Origin: Triticum aestivum
Lineage: Eukaryota; Streptophyta; Magnoliopsida; Poales; Poaceae
Direction of reading: 5' to 3'
Assembly (NCBI RefSeq): GCF_018294505.1
Contig: NC_057800.1
Span: 475,141,037-475,205,036, forward strand
DNA length: 64,000 nucleotides
Of this stretch, positions 1-11,982 are shown in pieces. The notes below the pieces were generated by a model. The model searched no databases. It was given only the letters and a program-made list of their open reading frames with translations, and was not told the DNA's origin. The position numbers and the translations under genes were made by a program. Each line of letters begins with the position of its first letter. Position 1 is the first letter of the stretch.

Positions 1-1089
1 GAGGACTGTGCGGCCGCTTTGACAGCCCCACAGCAAAACGGCCTCACCGGCCAGAAAACTTTGAAATAGGTCATTAAAGACCATGAACGCGGATAGACGA
101 GTTCGGTGCAAAATCATCATTGATGCAGGCCTAGAAGCCATATACCCCCAAACTAGGGGCTCCACTCATATACAATAAGAGACAATAATATATCTTACTT
201 TATACTTTGTTTATTTTAATTTTTTTCGGCACGACCCATTTTCAACCCAGTTCCTCTCTTTTACAGATGAACGTCGTGCGGCGCCCGCCAGGATACGGCA
301 CAACGGAGACACAGGCACAGATGTGCAGTAGGGACCCGTCCTAAAGGATTCTTTTTAGATTAAGACCCTGCATAAACCTTTTTACTGTCTCTTGTTGCTA
401 CACATCCCCTGGTTTTCTTCTTTCTGATATAACCAAGGAGGAGGCTGGCGTCTTGGCATGTGGCCACGTCAGAATTTTTGCACGTACCTTGACACTAGGG
501 GCTTTTATAATAAAGAGTGTCGTTTCGCCCGCACTCATAAAGACCGAACACCTTAGGGAGTGTTCGGCGTCGCGAGTTTTGGCATTATATGCATCAGCTC
601 CGAATCATGTCTTTGGTCAAATGTTGGGTTGCCCGGCTCCTGAGTTCGGCTACCTTACGTTCCGCTCTATCGGCTAAGGTAGCACCAGGAGAACGTGCCC
701 CCGGTTCGGCCAGGGCGAGCACCTCAGTAGAGAAATCCGAAAACTGACTGTCATGATGCAGCGTGAGACTGGTCAGCTACTCGATGACATATCGGAATCT
801 ATCGGATTCCTCCACTTTAACGAAGTGCCGCTTCCCGGTCAGGCACACGCGCGCCCCGAATTCGGACGAGCGCAGTTGCCACCAAGGAGCTACCTAAAGA
901 GTCTCATTGTAAAACACCTATGGCTAAGTGAAAGTGTTAAAGCATTATAGTCCGGTTGCCTGGCCCGCTGCGCTATCACCTCCTTTGTAGGACCAAGACG
1001 TTGGGTTAAGTGTGAAAATGCGCCTTCTGCGAGCACCCCCGCACTATGTGCATGGGGGCTGAAGCCAACGACTGCCATCTTTCAGATTC

Positions 1090-1158
<69 letters not shown>

Positions 1159-1253
1159 CGGCCGCATAGAAGGTGTTCACAATACTTGAAGGCACAAGTA
1201 TAAAAAAGGCCACTACAGTTTATCAAAATACTACTTTTCAATTACATATGCTA
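1..1253. other. RT-A internal non-coding region
   Basis: This is sequence between the unseen pol end and the 3' end of the antisense gene. I see no recognisable protein; reading frames are short on both strands. It includes a T-rich stretch near 195-230 and an (AT)n microsatellite at 1095-1157. Confidence 0.6.
1095..1157. repeat. (AT)n microsatellite
   Basis: About 31 uninterrupted AT dinucleotides within the RT-A interior. It creates a spurious Tyr-Ile repeat reading frame on the minus strand. Confidence 0.97.
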
Positions 1254-4193
1254 TCATAACATAGCATCTTTCGAGCACTGCGTCTCTATTACAGGAGCGC
1301 CTTCAAGGACTTCCTGAAAATAGTGCTCGGAAGGTACTCGGCTTTTGTCCGAATCTCGGGACGCAACAACGGTGGTCTCCATCTCTGCCCAGTATGTCTT
1401 AACATGGGCAAGAGCCATCCTTGCGCCCTCTATGCATGCTGACCTCTTCATTTCATTAATACGCGGCACCGCGTCAAGGAATTGCTGCACCAAGCTGAAA
1501 TAACTCTTCGGCTCCGATCTCCCAGGCCACAGATGACCCATGATGTACTTCATGGCGAGTCCGGACAATCTATTCAGCTCGGCCCATTGAGCCAGGTGAT
1601 CATCCACTACCAGTGGACGCTCTGGATTGTGGAACTGTGACTAGAAAAGCTTTTCCACTTCGCGATCTTTTAGATCTCGAAAGTGTTCGGTCGCATCAGC
1701 AGCACTTGCTGCCAAATCCAGATAGGTGTCCTCCACACTCCACATCCGGTCCAACGGAGCAAACTTTGGATCACAAAACTTCCTCCGTAGCATAAAGGGC
1801 TTTCCAGCCGCAATCTGTTCGGCCTGACGCAGCTCCTCCTTTGCAGCTCTCATCGCAGAGCGAGCATCCTTGGCATCGGCAACGGCCTTCTCTAAATCCG
1901 TCTGTCTCGCCCAGTCTTCTTTCTCAAGAAGTTTGCAACGGTCTGCAGTGCTCTTTAACTTCTCGGCCATCTCGGCCATCTCTTCTTTGCTTCGGCAGTG
2001 AGCAGCTTGTTCGGCTCTCAACTCTTCAAGGGCCTTCTCGGCAGCCGCATCGCTTTTTCTGGCTTGCTCCTTAGCTCGGGCAAGTTCTGCCCTAAGATTC
2101 TCCATGGCGGTCGTACCATCTACGTCAAGCACACACATTGTAAGACACTGGCATGAAGCTCCTCTTACCTTATGCCGCTCGAAGAATTAAATACCTTGAG
2201 CCTCATCAAGCCGCTTGTTGACAAGCGCGATGTCGGCATCTGCCACGTCCAGTTGCCGCTTTAGTTCGGCCACATCATCAGTTCAGCTTGATTCCGGACA
2301 CCTCGCCACCTACATTCAAAGGTGACATCTTAGACCTGGGATCATGATCCTCTGCGTGCCGTCATTTCTTGACACCGCGTAGAGTCTCAGGGGCTACTAT
2401 CTACACAGGGCGCATCTTACTTATGCGCAACTGACAAAAGTGTACATTATCTAACGTACCTCAAAACCCGTCAGTAAACTTTTGACGGCCTCATGCTATC
2501 CGCTTTCCGCGGATGAAATCCTTTCAATCCCCGTTCCCATCAGTGCACGGTGCTCTTCTGAGATAGAAGCTCGCCCCAGCAGAATCTTTAGTTCCTCCGA
2601 CCGAGCACCAGACGGTGCCAGACTTGTCCTATGGCCTCTTTCGAAGGCCGGACGCGGAGAGCCTCGGGGGGCCACATAGATATCTTTCGCCCGTACCGGA
2701 TTCAGAGAAACCCTCCGCGACGACACCTCAGGGTCGCCCGCCTCACTGGGCGGCACGGTAGGGGGAGGCGTTCCGCTCTCCATCATCTCCGGAAGAAGAT
2801 CCCCCGAAGACGAACTCTGCTGTGAAGGGCTGAGGTCCGATCTACAAGGTAAAATTTCGGTTAAATCTTCTCAGATATAAAATCAAGGATTTCTCTCATC
2901 CCTCAAAGGGAAAATCTTTTCTCCACTTACGGCTCGCTGGAGGGCTGATACCCTTGAGGGCGTAGTCCGGCCAAGGAACTCCCTGGCGTCGGACCCTCTG
3001 ACGAGGATTTTCTCCCCCGTTTTGAGGCCATGGTTTCCGGGTCGTCAGAGGTGGCTCTCTTCTTCCCCTTAGGAGAGGAATTGTCGGTTCCTCCCTTCGG
3101 AGCAGCCTCCTTCGAGGAGGCCATAGCTTCCTTGTCCTCCCCCTCCAAAGGCGTTATCTCCAGCATCTTGACCAACACGGGATCCGGCCTGGTTTCAGCA
3201 AGGGGAGCCGGACACCTGATCAGCTTCGCCTTCGCTATCCACTCCTGTTTAAAAGGACAGCTCTTTTAGGGGCAAGTTTATGACAATTATACGGATAGAA
3301 GGTCCGGGCACATGGTTGCTTACTTGAGTATCCGGGCGATGGCAGTTTAGGCCTGTGTCCTCGGTTAAATCCGGACACATCTCTTGTGATCCGAAGAACA
3401 TTCTATACATCTCCGCAGGCGTTGCGCCCATAAAATTCTGGAGAGCTCGCAGTCCCTCTGGATTAAACTCCCACAGGCGAAGGGGGCGACGTTTGCCAGG
3501 CAATATTCGGCGAATCAGCATGATGTGCGTCACCTTAACCAAACTGAGGTCTCCTTCCAAGAGATCCTTAATTCGGCCCTGTAACACGGGCACGTCTTTG
3601 GGCAAACCCCAATCTAATCCTTTGTTGACCCATGACGCTAGCCGTGATGGGGGACCCAAGCGAAAGGCAGGAGGCGCCGCCCACTTGGCGCTCCTGGGAG
3701 CGGTGATATAGAACCATTCTCGTTGCCACAAGCCGAGCTCTTCTTGAAAGGAGCCCTCGGGCCATGGAGCATCAGCATTCTTACTTATGACAGCGCCTCC
3801 GCACTCTGCGTGTCGCCCCTCGATCATCTTCGGTTCCAATCCAAAGGTCTTGAGCCATAATCCAAAGTGAGGAGTAACATGGAGGAATGCTTCGCACACA
3901 ACGATGAATGAGGAAATGTGGAGGATGGACTCCGGAGCTAAGTCATGAAATTCCAGCTCGTAGTAAAACAGCAGCCCCCTCACGAAGGGATCCATCGGGA
4001 AGCCTAACCCCCGAAGGAAGTGAGACATGAACACTACGCTCTCATCGGGCTGGGGACGGGGGATAGCCTGCCCTTGAGCAGGCAACCTATGCGGAATTTC
4101 GGCGGTCAAGAACTTATCCTCTCTCAACTTTAGCACGTCCTCCTCCGTGACGGAGGAGGGCATCCATCGGCCTTGAAGGTCGAAACTGGACAT
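1254..4193 (-). pseudogene. Antisense spliced gene of RT-A (putative gypsy-type transposon protein, Transposase_28-like)
   Basis: The gene reads against the element. Exon 1 (4193-3324) encodes the conserved N-terminal domain of plant 'putative gypsy type transposon' proteins (rich in FLRGLGFP, LHVTPHFGLW-like segments) and ends at a CAA|GTAAGC donor. Exon 2 starts after TTTTAAACAG near 3251 and ends at GAGCC|GTAAGTGG near 2932. Exon 3 starts after TTGTAG near 2840 and probably ends at GAG|GTACG near 2457. Exon 4 ends GCTCAAG|GTATTT near 2190. Exon 5 begins near 2114 and encodes a charged coiled coil. Codon phase is kept over the junctions I checked. In-frame stops lie near 2496 and at 1641-1643; beyond the latter the frame stays open to 1254. 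Function is unknown. It may be a structural or regulatory accessory protein. The family match is from memory. Confidence 0.72.
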
Positions 4194-4297
4194 TATCGAA
4201 GGTCCGAAGCGCCAGGAATCTGGAGCCTAGGGTGTTGGAACTCGAGGCGATGGGCGAACTCGTTTGAGATTGGAAAAAGGAGTAAGGCCTTGGTCTC

Positions 4298-4303
4298 TTT
4301 ATA
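4298..4303 (-). promoter_or_regulatory. TATA-like box of the RT-A antisense gene
   Basis: TATAAA on the minus strand, about 105 bp upstream of the antisense ATG at 4193. The equivalent position upstream of the RT-D antisense gene also has a TATA-like box. Confidence 0.45.
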
Positions 4304-4741
4304 AGAGGTTGAATACCAGGAGCCCTCCCCGTAACCGTTTGGGACTCGCCTTTAATCGAGAAAACATGCTAACGGGCACGATTGGGTTACCCACGTCCGT
4401 ATTGATGAGAATCCCGTAAAAACGGCACACGATCTCTGCTTTGACAAGACGTGTCAAGGAAACCGCCTCGCAAAACATGCTGAGGTGGAAAAGTAAAAAC
4501 GATTCGAGTAAAGGACTTGGCTGTAGTGTGATGGCGCACTGCAGAATACGTTAGCAGATTTGATTTGTGTTAATATTATTCTCTCTATGAAAATATGTGG
4601 AAACTTATTTTGCAGAACCGGACACTACTCTTGGTGTTTACAAATCTTCTATGAAGGACTTGGAGGAGGAACCCGCCTTGTAATGCCGAAGACAACTTGC
4701 GCGCCGGACTCGTCGTCATTGAAGCTTGCTTCAGGGGCTAC

Positions 4742-5225
4742 TGAGGGAGTCCTGGATTAGGGGGTGTTCGGGTAGCCAGACTATACCTTCGGCCAGACTC
4801 CTGGACTATGAAGATACAAGATTGAAGACTTTGTCCCGTGTCCGGATGGGACTTTCCTTGGCGTGGAAGGCAAGCTTGGCGATGCGGATATTCAAGATCT
4901 CCTACCATTGTAACCGACTCTGTGTAACCCTAACCCTATCCGGTGTCTATATAAACCGGAGGGTTGTAGTCCGTAGGCAATCAACTCCATACACAACAAT
5001 CATACCATAGGCTAGCTTCTAGGGTTTAGCCTCATTGATCTCGTGGTAGATCTACTCTTGTACTACCCATATCATCAATATTAATCAAGCAGGAGTAGGG
5101 TATTACCTCCATCGAGAGGGCCCGAACCTGGGTAAAACAAAGTGTTACCTGCCTCCTGTTACCATCCGGCCTAGACGCACAGTTCGGGACCCCCTACCCG
5201 AGATCCGCCGGTTTTGACACCGACA
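4742..5225 (+). repeat. 3' LTR of RT-A
   Basis: It starts TGAGGGAGTCCTGG right after the polypurine tract and ends GACACCGACA. It contains a TATA box (TATATAAA, 4948-4955) in element orientation. The partner LTR is outside the window, so the target duplication (would be ACCCC at 5226-5230) cannot be confirmed. Confidence 0.82.
4948..4955 (+). promoter_or_regulatory. TATA box in RT-A LTR
   Basis: TATATAAA in the middle of the LTR, in the orientation of the element; probable core promoter for the genomic RNA. Confidence 0.6.
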
Positions 5226-6239
5226 ACCCCCCTGCTACCTGGGACCGACCTTGGTGGGAGGCTGACTTATGGGCCTACTAAGTTGATGGGGATGGAGGGC
5301 TTTGTCTACTTAGTCAATATAAACCATTCTAGCTCCAGTGACCGTACAATGTCCATCCAACGGCCGTAGTGCTTCTTCAACCTCTGGTCTTCTTGCTTCA
5401 GCCGCCCAAAGCAGCGCCGGTCATGCCGCATGCTCCTGCCTCCCGTGGCCGGCTGTGCTGTCGCGGAGGCCCCCTACTATTCCCACCGCTGGCCAGGCCC
5501 TGCGGCGACGGCAGCCTCACACCACAGCCGAACTAGTGAACCCTCGTACTCCTCTCCGCGCGGGCTTCCACTGCTGCGTCTTCCCCGGCTCCCCGCCGTC
5601 CCCTTCCTAGGCCTTGCCATCGTCCACTTCCCTGGTGCTCTCGGCGCGGCGTGGTCAACGTGGTCAAGGAACGACTTCCATCGGACGTGGACTGTACGTG
5701 GAGAGGCTGAAAGCTGGGTCCACAGCCACAGCAAGGAAGTGCCTCCTTATTACGCGGAAAATAATGATTCCTCCACCTGATAGCTGGGACCCACTGGACG
5801 GGCCACTGTATTTCACGAAAAATATGCCCTGACCGTTGGGACCCACCAGCTACATCTTCGCATGCAAGGAAGTGCGTCCGGGCAAAAAAAACGATTCGCC
5901 CCCTGACTGCTGGGACCCATCAGCTACATATTCACAGGCAAGGAAGTGCCTGATAGTCGGGACCCACCTGGTCGAAGCGTACGTAGCGTTGTCATTCTGG
6001 TCGCGAACGTGTACGTACATATATACTGGTGGATGTAGAGGCGCACACGTGTCATAGTAGAGGCACGTACATGTCGTAGTAGAGGCGCACACGTAGCATG
6101 TACACGTACGTACATCGGCCAGGGTGCAAGAGAGAAAATACGGCCACGTATGTGTACATACGGGCAGGGTCTCGAACGCCTACTCGCGCATACGTACGGC
6201 CAGGGCTCGTGTACATGGCTGGTTCGGAACGGAGAAACA

Positions 6240-6960
6240 TCGTCATCGTTGTGTTCATGGGGAGGCAACGGAATGCGTCATGTTCATGAGGAGGCAACAG
6301 AATGCGTCATGTTCATCAGGAGGCAACGGAACGCGTGGGAGCCAACCGGCTGGGTCAGAACAGAATGCGTGGTCATGTTCATCGGGAGGGCTTGGACGGA
6401 ACAGGCGATGGAAACGAGGCCTGGCGTACCGCAAAATGGAGGAAACGGACCTCCTACATTCGGAACGGGGTCCTGTTGATCGGGAGGGGTCTGGCGTACC
6501 GCAAAACGGAGGAAACAGACCTCCTACGGTCTAAACGGGGGTCATGTTGATCGGGAGGGGTGTGGCGTACCGCAAAAAGGACAAAACGGACTTGTGTTGG
6601 AGCGCTACGGTCGAAACGGGGGTCCTGTTCATCGGGAGGGGTGTGGCGTACCGCAAAACGGGACTCCACGGGATACTGTTCATCTCCACCGTCGACCTCC
6701 TCCAGCCTCCACGGGCTCCTGTTCATCCAGCCTCCACCGCGCGCTACTCCATCGGCTACTGTTCAACCACCCCTCCACCATCTACTATTCATCCAGCCCT
6801 CCACACCACGGGTTCCTATTCAACCACCCCTCCACGGGCACCCCTCCACCGTCTACTGTTCATCCAGTGCTCCACACCACGGGGTCCTGTTCATCCACCC
6901 CTCCACGGGCACCCCTCCACCTTCTACTGTTCATCCAGCCCTCCACCACACCACGGAGTC
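6240..6960. repeat. Degenerate tandem repeats inside CACTA-A
   Basis: Two blocks. At 6240-6330 a roughly 30-bp unit (GTTCATCAGGAGGCAACGGA) recurs. At 6417-6665 a unit with GGCGTACCGCAAAA recurs at 6421, 6491, 6562 and 6643. From 6700 to 6960 a C-rich unit (CTCCACGGGCACCCCTCCAC) recurs about every 70 bp. Such internal arrays are common in Triticeae CACTA elements. Confidence 0.75.
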
Positions 6961-7454
6961 CTGTTCATCCAGAGGCAACGCCACCGCTCACTGTTCATCC
7001 CAGAGGCAGCATCGATCGGCTTCAGTTAGCAGCAGTAGCGAAGGAATCGCTCGATCGGGTTCAGTTAACAGCCACCGATCGATCGCTCGGGTTCAGTAAT
7101 GCGTAGCGTGCAGTGCAATCGCTCGGGTTCAGTTAGAGCCCAACGCCTCGCTCAGGTTCAGTTAGAGCCAACGCCTCGCACACACACGCGTACGTGTACG
7201 AGAGAAACGCGCATCGCTCGGCCCCCGACCTGGGAACTCCCCAAAATTTTCCTCCCCCTCGCTTCTACCATGGTTTTTTCTGTCATGAACGGCCCAAAGA
7301 ATGTCATGCAGCTGCGTCTCCGACCCGCCCAGGATGAAAAGCCCATTTTCTGTCATGAGTTTTTGTCATAGAAGTAGGAGCCCACAACATCTATGATGAT
7401 ACCGGGTTTTGTCACAATTATCATCATAGAAGTGTCATATGTATGACAAGAAAA

Positions 7455-7501
7455 AAATTTGTTCGGCCCAAAATGTCAGGGATGTGTCTTTTTTTGTAGT
7501 G
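7455..7501 (-). repeat. Terminal end of CACTA-A
   Basis: On the minus strand it begins CACTACAAAAAAAGACACAT, the canonical CACTA end. The three bases outside are ATG (7502-7504); the matching duplication cannot be checked because the other end is missing. Confidence 0.8.
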
Positions 7502-7543
7502 ATGAGTACAACTAAACAACAATGTCATCACATTTTAGTTGTC
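7502..7543. other. Remnant between CACTA-A and RT-B
   Basis: A 42-bp strip ending in the target duplication TTGTC (7539-7543). It continues at 29512, on the far side of RT-B, so it belongs with the 3' flank of the tnp2-type transposase gene. Confidence 0.6.
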
Positions 7544-9120
7544 TGCTACCTCTTGAGCACTGTGTTGGATTTCCCCGAAGAGGAGAGGATGATGCAGCAA
7601 AGTAGCGTAAGTATTTCCTCAGTTTTTGAGCACCAAGGTATCAATCCAGTAGGAGACTACACACGAGTCCCTTGTACCTACACAAAAACAATAGCTCAAC
7701 GCAACCAACGCGCTTAGGGGTTGTCAATCCCTTCACGGTCACTTACGAAAGTGAGGTCTGATAGAGATGATAAATAATATTGTTGGTATTTTTGGTATAG
7801 AGATGCAAAGTGAAAAGTAAAAGGCAAAGTAAAAGCAAAGCAATAATAAAGTGATGGAGATTGATATGATGAGAAAGAGACCCGGGGGCCATAGGTTTCA
7901 CTAGTGGCTTCTCTCAAGAGCATAAGTATTCTACGGTGGGTGAACAAATTACTGTTGAACAATTGACAGAATTGAGCATAGTTATGAGAATATCTAGGTA
8001 TGATCATGTATATAGGCATCACATCCGAGACAAGTAGACCGACTCCTGCCTGCATCTACTACTATTACTCCACTCATCGACCGCTATCCAGCATGCATCT
8101 AGAGTATTAAGTTAAAAACAGAGTAACACCTTAAGCAAGATGACATGATGTAGAGGGATAGTTTCATGCAATATGATAAAAACCCCATCTTGTTATCCTC
8201 GATGGGAACAATACAATACGTTCCTTGCTGCCCCTTCTGTCACTGGGAAAGGGCACGTCAAGTTCAAACCCAAAGCTAAGCACTGCTCCCATGGCAAGAA
8301 CAACCAATCTAGTAGGCCAAACCAAACTGATAATTCGAAGAGACTTGCAAAGATAACCAATCATACATAAAAGAATTCAGAGAAGATTCAAATATTATTC
8401 ATAGATAAACTGGATCATAAACCCACAATTCATCGATCTCAACAAACACACCGCAAAAAGAAGATTACATCGAATAGATCTCCACAAGAGAGGGGGAGAA
8501 CATTGTATTGAGATCCAAAAAGAGAGAAGAAGCCATCTAGCTACTAACTATGGACCCGTAGGTCTGAAGTAAACTACTCACACTTCATCGGAGGGGCTTG
8601 GATGATGATGTAGAAGCCCTCCGTGATCGATTTCCCTTCTGGCGGAGCTCCGGAACAGGCCCCAAGATGGGATCTCGTGGATACAGAAAGTTGCGGCGGT
8701 GGAATTAGGTTTTTGGCTCCATCCCCAATCATTTGGGGGTACGTAGGTATATATAGGAGGAAGGAGTACGTCGGTCGAGCTTTGAGGGGCCCACGTGGCA
8801 GGGGGGCGCGCCCTAGGGGGGCACCCTCCACCCTCTTGACCACCTCATGGCTTTCTTGATGGAGGGTCCAAGTCTCCTGGATCTTATCTGATGAGAAAAT
8901 CATGTTTCCGAAGATTTCATTCCGTTTGGACTCCGTTTGATATTTTGTTTCTCCGAAACACTGAAATAGGCAAAAAAAAGCAATTCTGGGCTGGGCCTCC
9001 GGTTAATAGGTTAGTCCCAAAAATAATATAAAAGTGGAAAATAAAGCCCAATATAGTCCAAAACAGTAGATAATATATCATGGAGCAATCAAAAATTATA
9101 GATACGTTGGAGACGCATCA
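7544..9120 (-). repeat. 3' LTR of RT-B
   Basis: On the minus strand it begins TGATGCGTCTCCAACG at 9120 and ends at 7544 (TGCTACCTC on plus). A TATA box reads TATATATA at 8748-8755. The polypurine tract GCTTGGGGATGCT adjoins it at 9121-9133. It matches the split 5' LTR closely along its length, with a few percent divergence by eye. Confidence 0.92.
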
Positions 9121-11982
9121 AGCATCCCCAAGCGTAATTCCTGCTCGTCCTCGAGTAGGTAAATGATAAAACAGAATTTTTGATTCGGAGTGCTACTTGG
9201 CATAATTTTAATGTGATTCTTCTTAATTGTGGTATGAATATTCAGATCCGAAAGATTAAAGACAAAAGTTCATATTGACATAAAATGATAATACTTCAAG
9301 CATACTAACTAAGCAATTATGTCTTCTCAAAATAACATGGCCAAAGAAAGTTCATCCCTACAAAATCATATAGTTTAGTCATGTTTCATTTTCATCACAC
9401 AAGAATGCTCTCATCATGCACAACCCCGATGACAAGCCAAGCAATTGTTTCATACTTTAGTAATCTCAAACCTATAAACTTTCACGCAATATATGAGCGC
9501 GAGCCATGGACATAGAACTATGGGTGGAATAGAATATAATGAAGGGGGTTATGTGGAGAAGACAAAAAAAGAGAAAGTCTCACATCAATGAGGCTAATCA
9601 ATGGGCTATGGAGATGCCCACCGATTGATGTTAATGCAAGGAGTAGGGATTGCCATGCAACGGATGCACTAGAGCTAGAAATATATGAAAGCTCAACAAA
9701 AGAAACTAGTGGGTGTGCATCCAACTTGCTTGCTCACAAAGACCTAGGGCACTTGAGGAGGCCCATTGTTGGAATATACAAGCCAAGTTCTATAATGAAA
9801 AATTCCCACTAGTATATGAAAGTGATAACATGAGAGACTCTCTACTATGAAGATCATGGTGCTACTTTGAAGCACAAGTGTGGTAAAAGGATAGTAACAT
9901 TGTACCTTCTCTCTTTTTCTCTCATTTTTTTGGGCCTTCCCTTTTTATGGCCTTTCTCTTTTTTTTGGGCCTTCTCTTTTTTATGGCCTTTATCTTTATT
10001 TATTTATTTATTTATTCCTCACTTGGGACAATGCTCTAATAATGATGATGATCACACTTCTATTTATTTACAACTCAATGATTACAACTCGATACTAGAA
10101 CAAAGATGACTCTATATGCATGCCTCCGGCGGTGTACCGGGATATGCAATGAATCAAGAGTGACATGTATGAAAGAATTATGAATGGTGGCTTTGCCACA
10201 AATACTATGTCAACTACATGATCATGCTAAGCAATATGACAATGATGAATGTGTCATGATGAACGGAATGATGGAAAGTTGCATGGCAATATATCTCGGA
10301 ATGGCTATGGAAATGCCATAATAGGTAGGTATGGTGGCTATTTTGAGGAAGATATAAGGACGTTTATGTGTGAAAGAGCGTATCATATCACGGGGTTTGG
10401 ATGCACCGGCGAAGTTTGCGCCAACTCTCAATGTGAGAAAGGGCAATGCATGGTACCGAAGAGGCTAGCAAGGATGGAAGGGTGAGAGTGCGTATAATCC
10501 ATGGACTCAACATTAGTCATAAAGAACTCACATACTTATTGCAAAAATCTACAAGTCATCAAAAACCTCGGCACTACGCGCATGCTCCTAGGGGGATAGA
10601 TTGGTAGGAAAAGACCATCGCTCGTCCATGACCGCCACCCATAAGGAAGACAATCAAATAACACCTCATGTTTCAAATTTGTTGCATAACATTTACCATA
10701 CGTGCATGCTACGGAACTTGCAAACTTCAACACAAGTATTTCTCAATTTCACAACTACTCAACTAGCACGACTTTGATATTATTACCTCCATATCTCAAA
10801 ACAATCATCAAGCATCAAACTTTTCTTAGTATTCAACACACTCATAAGAAAGTTTTATTATTAATCTTGCATACCAAGCATATTAGGATTTTAAGAAAAT
10901 TACCATGCTATTAAGACTCTCAAAATATTCTAAGTGAAGCATGAGAGATCAATAGTTTCTATAAAACAAGTCCACCACCGTGCTCTAAAAGATATAAGTA
11001 AAGCACTAGAGCAAAACTATAAAGCTCAAAAGATATAAGTGAAGCACATAGAGTATTCTATCAAATTCCAAATTATGTATGGCTCTCTCGAAAGGTGTGT
11101 ACAGCAAGGATGATTGTGTTAGACTAACAAGCAAAGACTCAAATCATAAAAGACGCTCCAAGAAAAACACATATCTTGTGGTGAATAAAAATATAGCTCC
11201 ATGTAAAGTTACCGATAGAAGTAGACGAAACAGGGGATGCCTTCCGGGGCATCCCCAAGCTTTGGCTTTTAGGTGTCCTTCAATTATCTTGGGGGTGCCA
11301 TGGGCATCCCCAAGCTTAGGCTCTTACCACTCCTTGTTCCATAATCCATCAAATCTTTACCCAAAACTTGAAAACTTCACAACACAAAACTTAAAGTAGA
11401 AAATCTCGTGAGCTCCGTTAACGAAAGAAAACAAAAGACCACTTCAAGGTACTGTAATGAACTCATTCTTTATTTATATTGGTTTTAAAACTACTGGATT
11501 CCAACTTCTCTATGGTTTATAAACTATTTTACTAGCCATAGATTCATCAAAATAAGCAAACAACACACGAAAAACAGAATCTGTCAAAAACAGAACAGTC
11601 TGTAGTAATCTGTAGCTAGCGCAATATCTGGAACCCCAAAAATTCTAAAATAAACTGTTGGACGTGAGGAATTTATCTATCAATCATCTTCAAAAATAAT
11701 TAACTAAATCGTACGTTCCAAATAAAAATGACAGCAGTTTCGTGAGCGCTAAAGTTTCTGTTTTTTTACAGTAAGTTCAACAAGACTTTCCCCAAGTCTT
11801 CCCAACGGTTCTACTTGGCACAAACACTAATTAAATACAAAAAACACAACCAAAACAGAGGCTAGATAATTTATTTATTACTAAACATGAGAAAAATCAA
11901 GGAATAAAAATAAAATTAGGTTGCCTCCCAACAAGCGCTATCGTTTAACGCCCCTAGCTAGGCATAACAAGCAAGAATAGAT
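9121..11982. other. RT-B non-coding 3' internal region
   Basis: 2.9 kb between the protease end and the 3' LTR, AT-rich, with no long reading frame on either strand. It holds a low-complexity stretch (9899-10016) and two internal copies of the polypurine-like word GCATCCCCAAGCTT (11247 and 11306 area). A 9-bp-stem hairpin (GGGGATGCC/GGCATCCCC) lies near 11233. The space where pol would sit in an autonomous Athila is occupied by this sequence. Confidence 0.7.
9899..10016. repeat. Pyrimidine-rich low-complexity repeat with (TTTA)n
   Basis: Two imperfect copies of a TTTTTTGGGCCTTCTCTTTT-type unit, followed by a (TTTA)n run at about 9990-10015. Confidence 0.8.

Larger units (their letters stand above)
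1..5225 (+). mobile_element. RT-A: 3' portion of a Gypsy (Tat-like) LTR retrotransposon
   Basis: The right end is an LTR at 4742-5225 (TG...CA) preceded by a purine-rich stretch ending CAGGGGCTAC, so the element runs left to right and its 5' part lies before the window. The visible interior holds no reverse transcriptase. It holds a long antisense gene (1254-4193, minus strand), a layout known from Tat-lineage elements such as Ogre, Retand and Grande. Lineage is inferred from this layout, not from pol. The sequence right of the LTR looks like CACTA interior, so RT-A probably inserted into CACTA-A. Words such as TTCGG and TCCGGA recur throughout the element. Confidence 0.8.
5226..7501. mobile_element. 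CACTA-A: distal fragment of a CACTA DNA transposon
   Basis: The right boundary is the terminal sequence TTTTTTTGTAGTG (reverse complement CACTACAAAAAAA) at 7501. It is preceded by typical CACTA subterminal motifs such as GTCATAGAAG and GGCCCAAAATGTCAGGGA. The left part has repeated GCTGGGACCCAC-type words and tandem repeats but no transposase. The left terminus is absent because RT-A abuts it, so the missing part should lie on the far side of RT-A. It is non-coding in this window; the short frames here are repeat artefacts. Confidence 0.72.

Noticed and set aside
1044..1241. Minus-strand frame with long Tyr-Ile repeat
   Set aside because: A direct translation of the (AT)n microsatellite.
6124..7106. 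Overlapping Ser/His/Pro-rich frames
   Set aside because: Artefacts of degenerate tandem repeats in CACTA-A.
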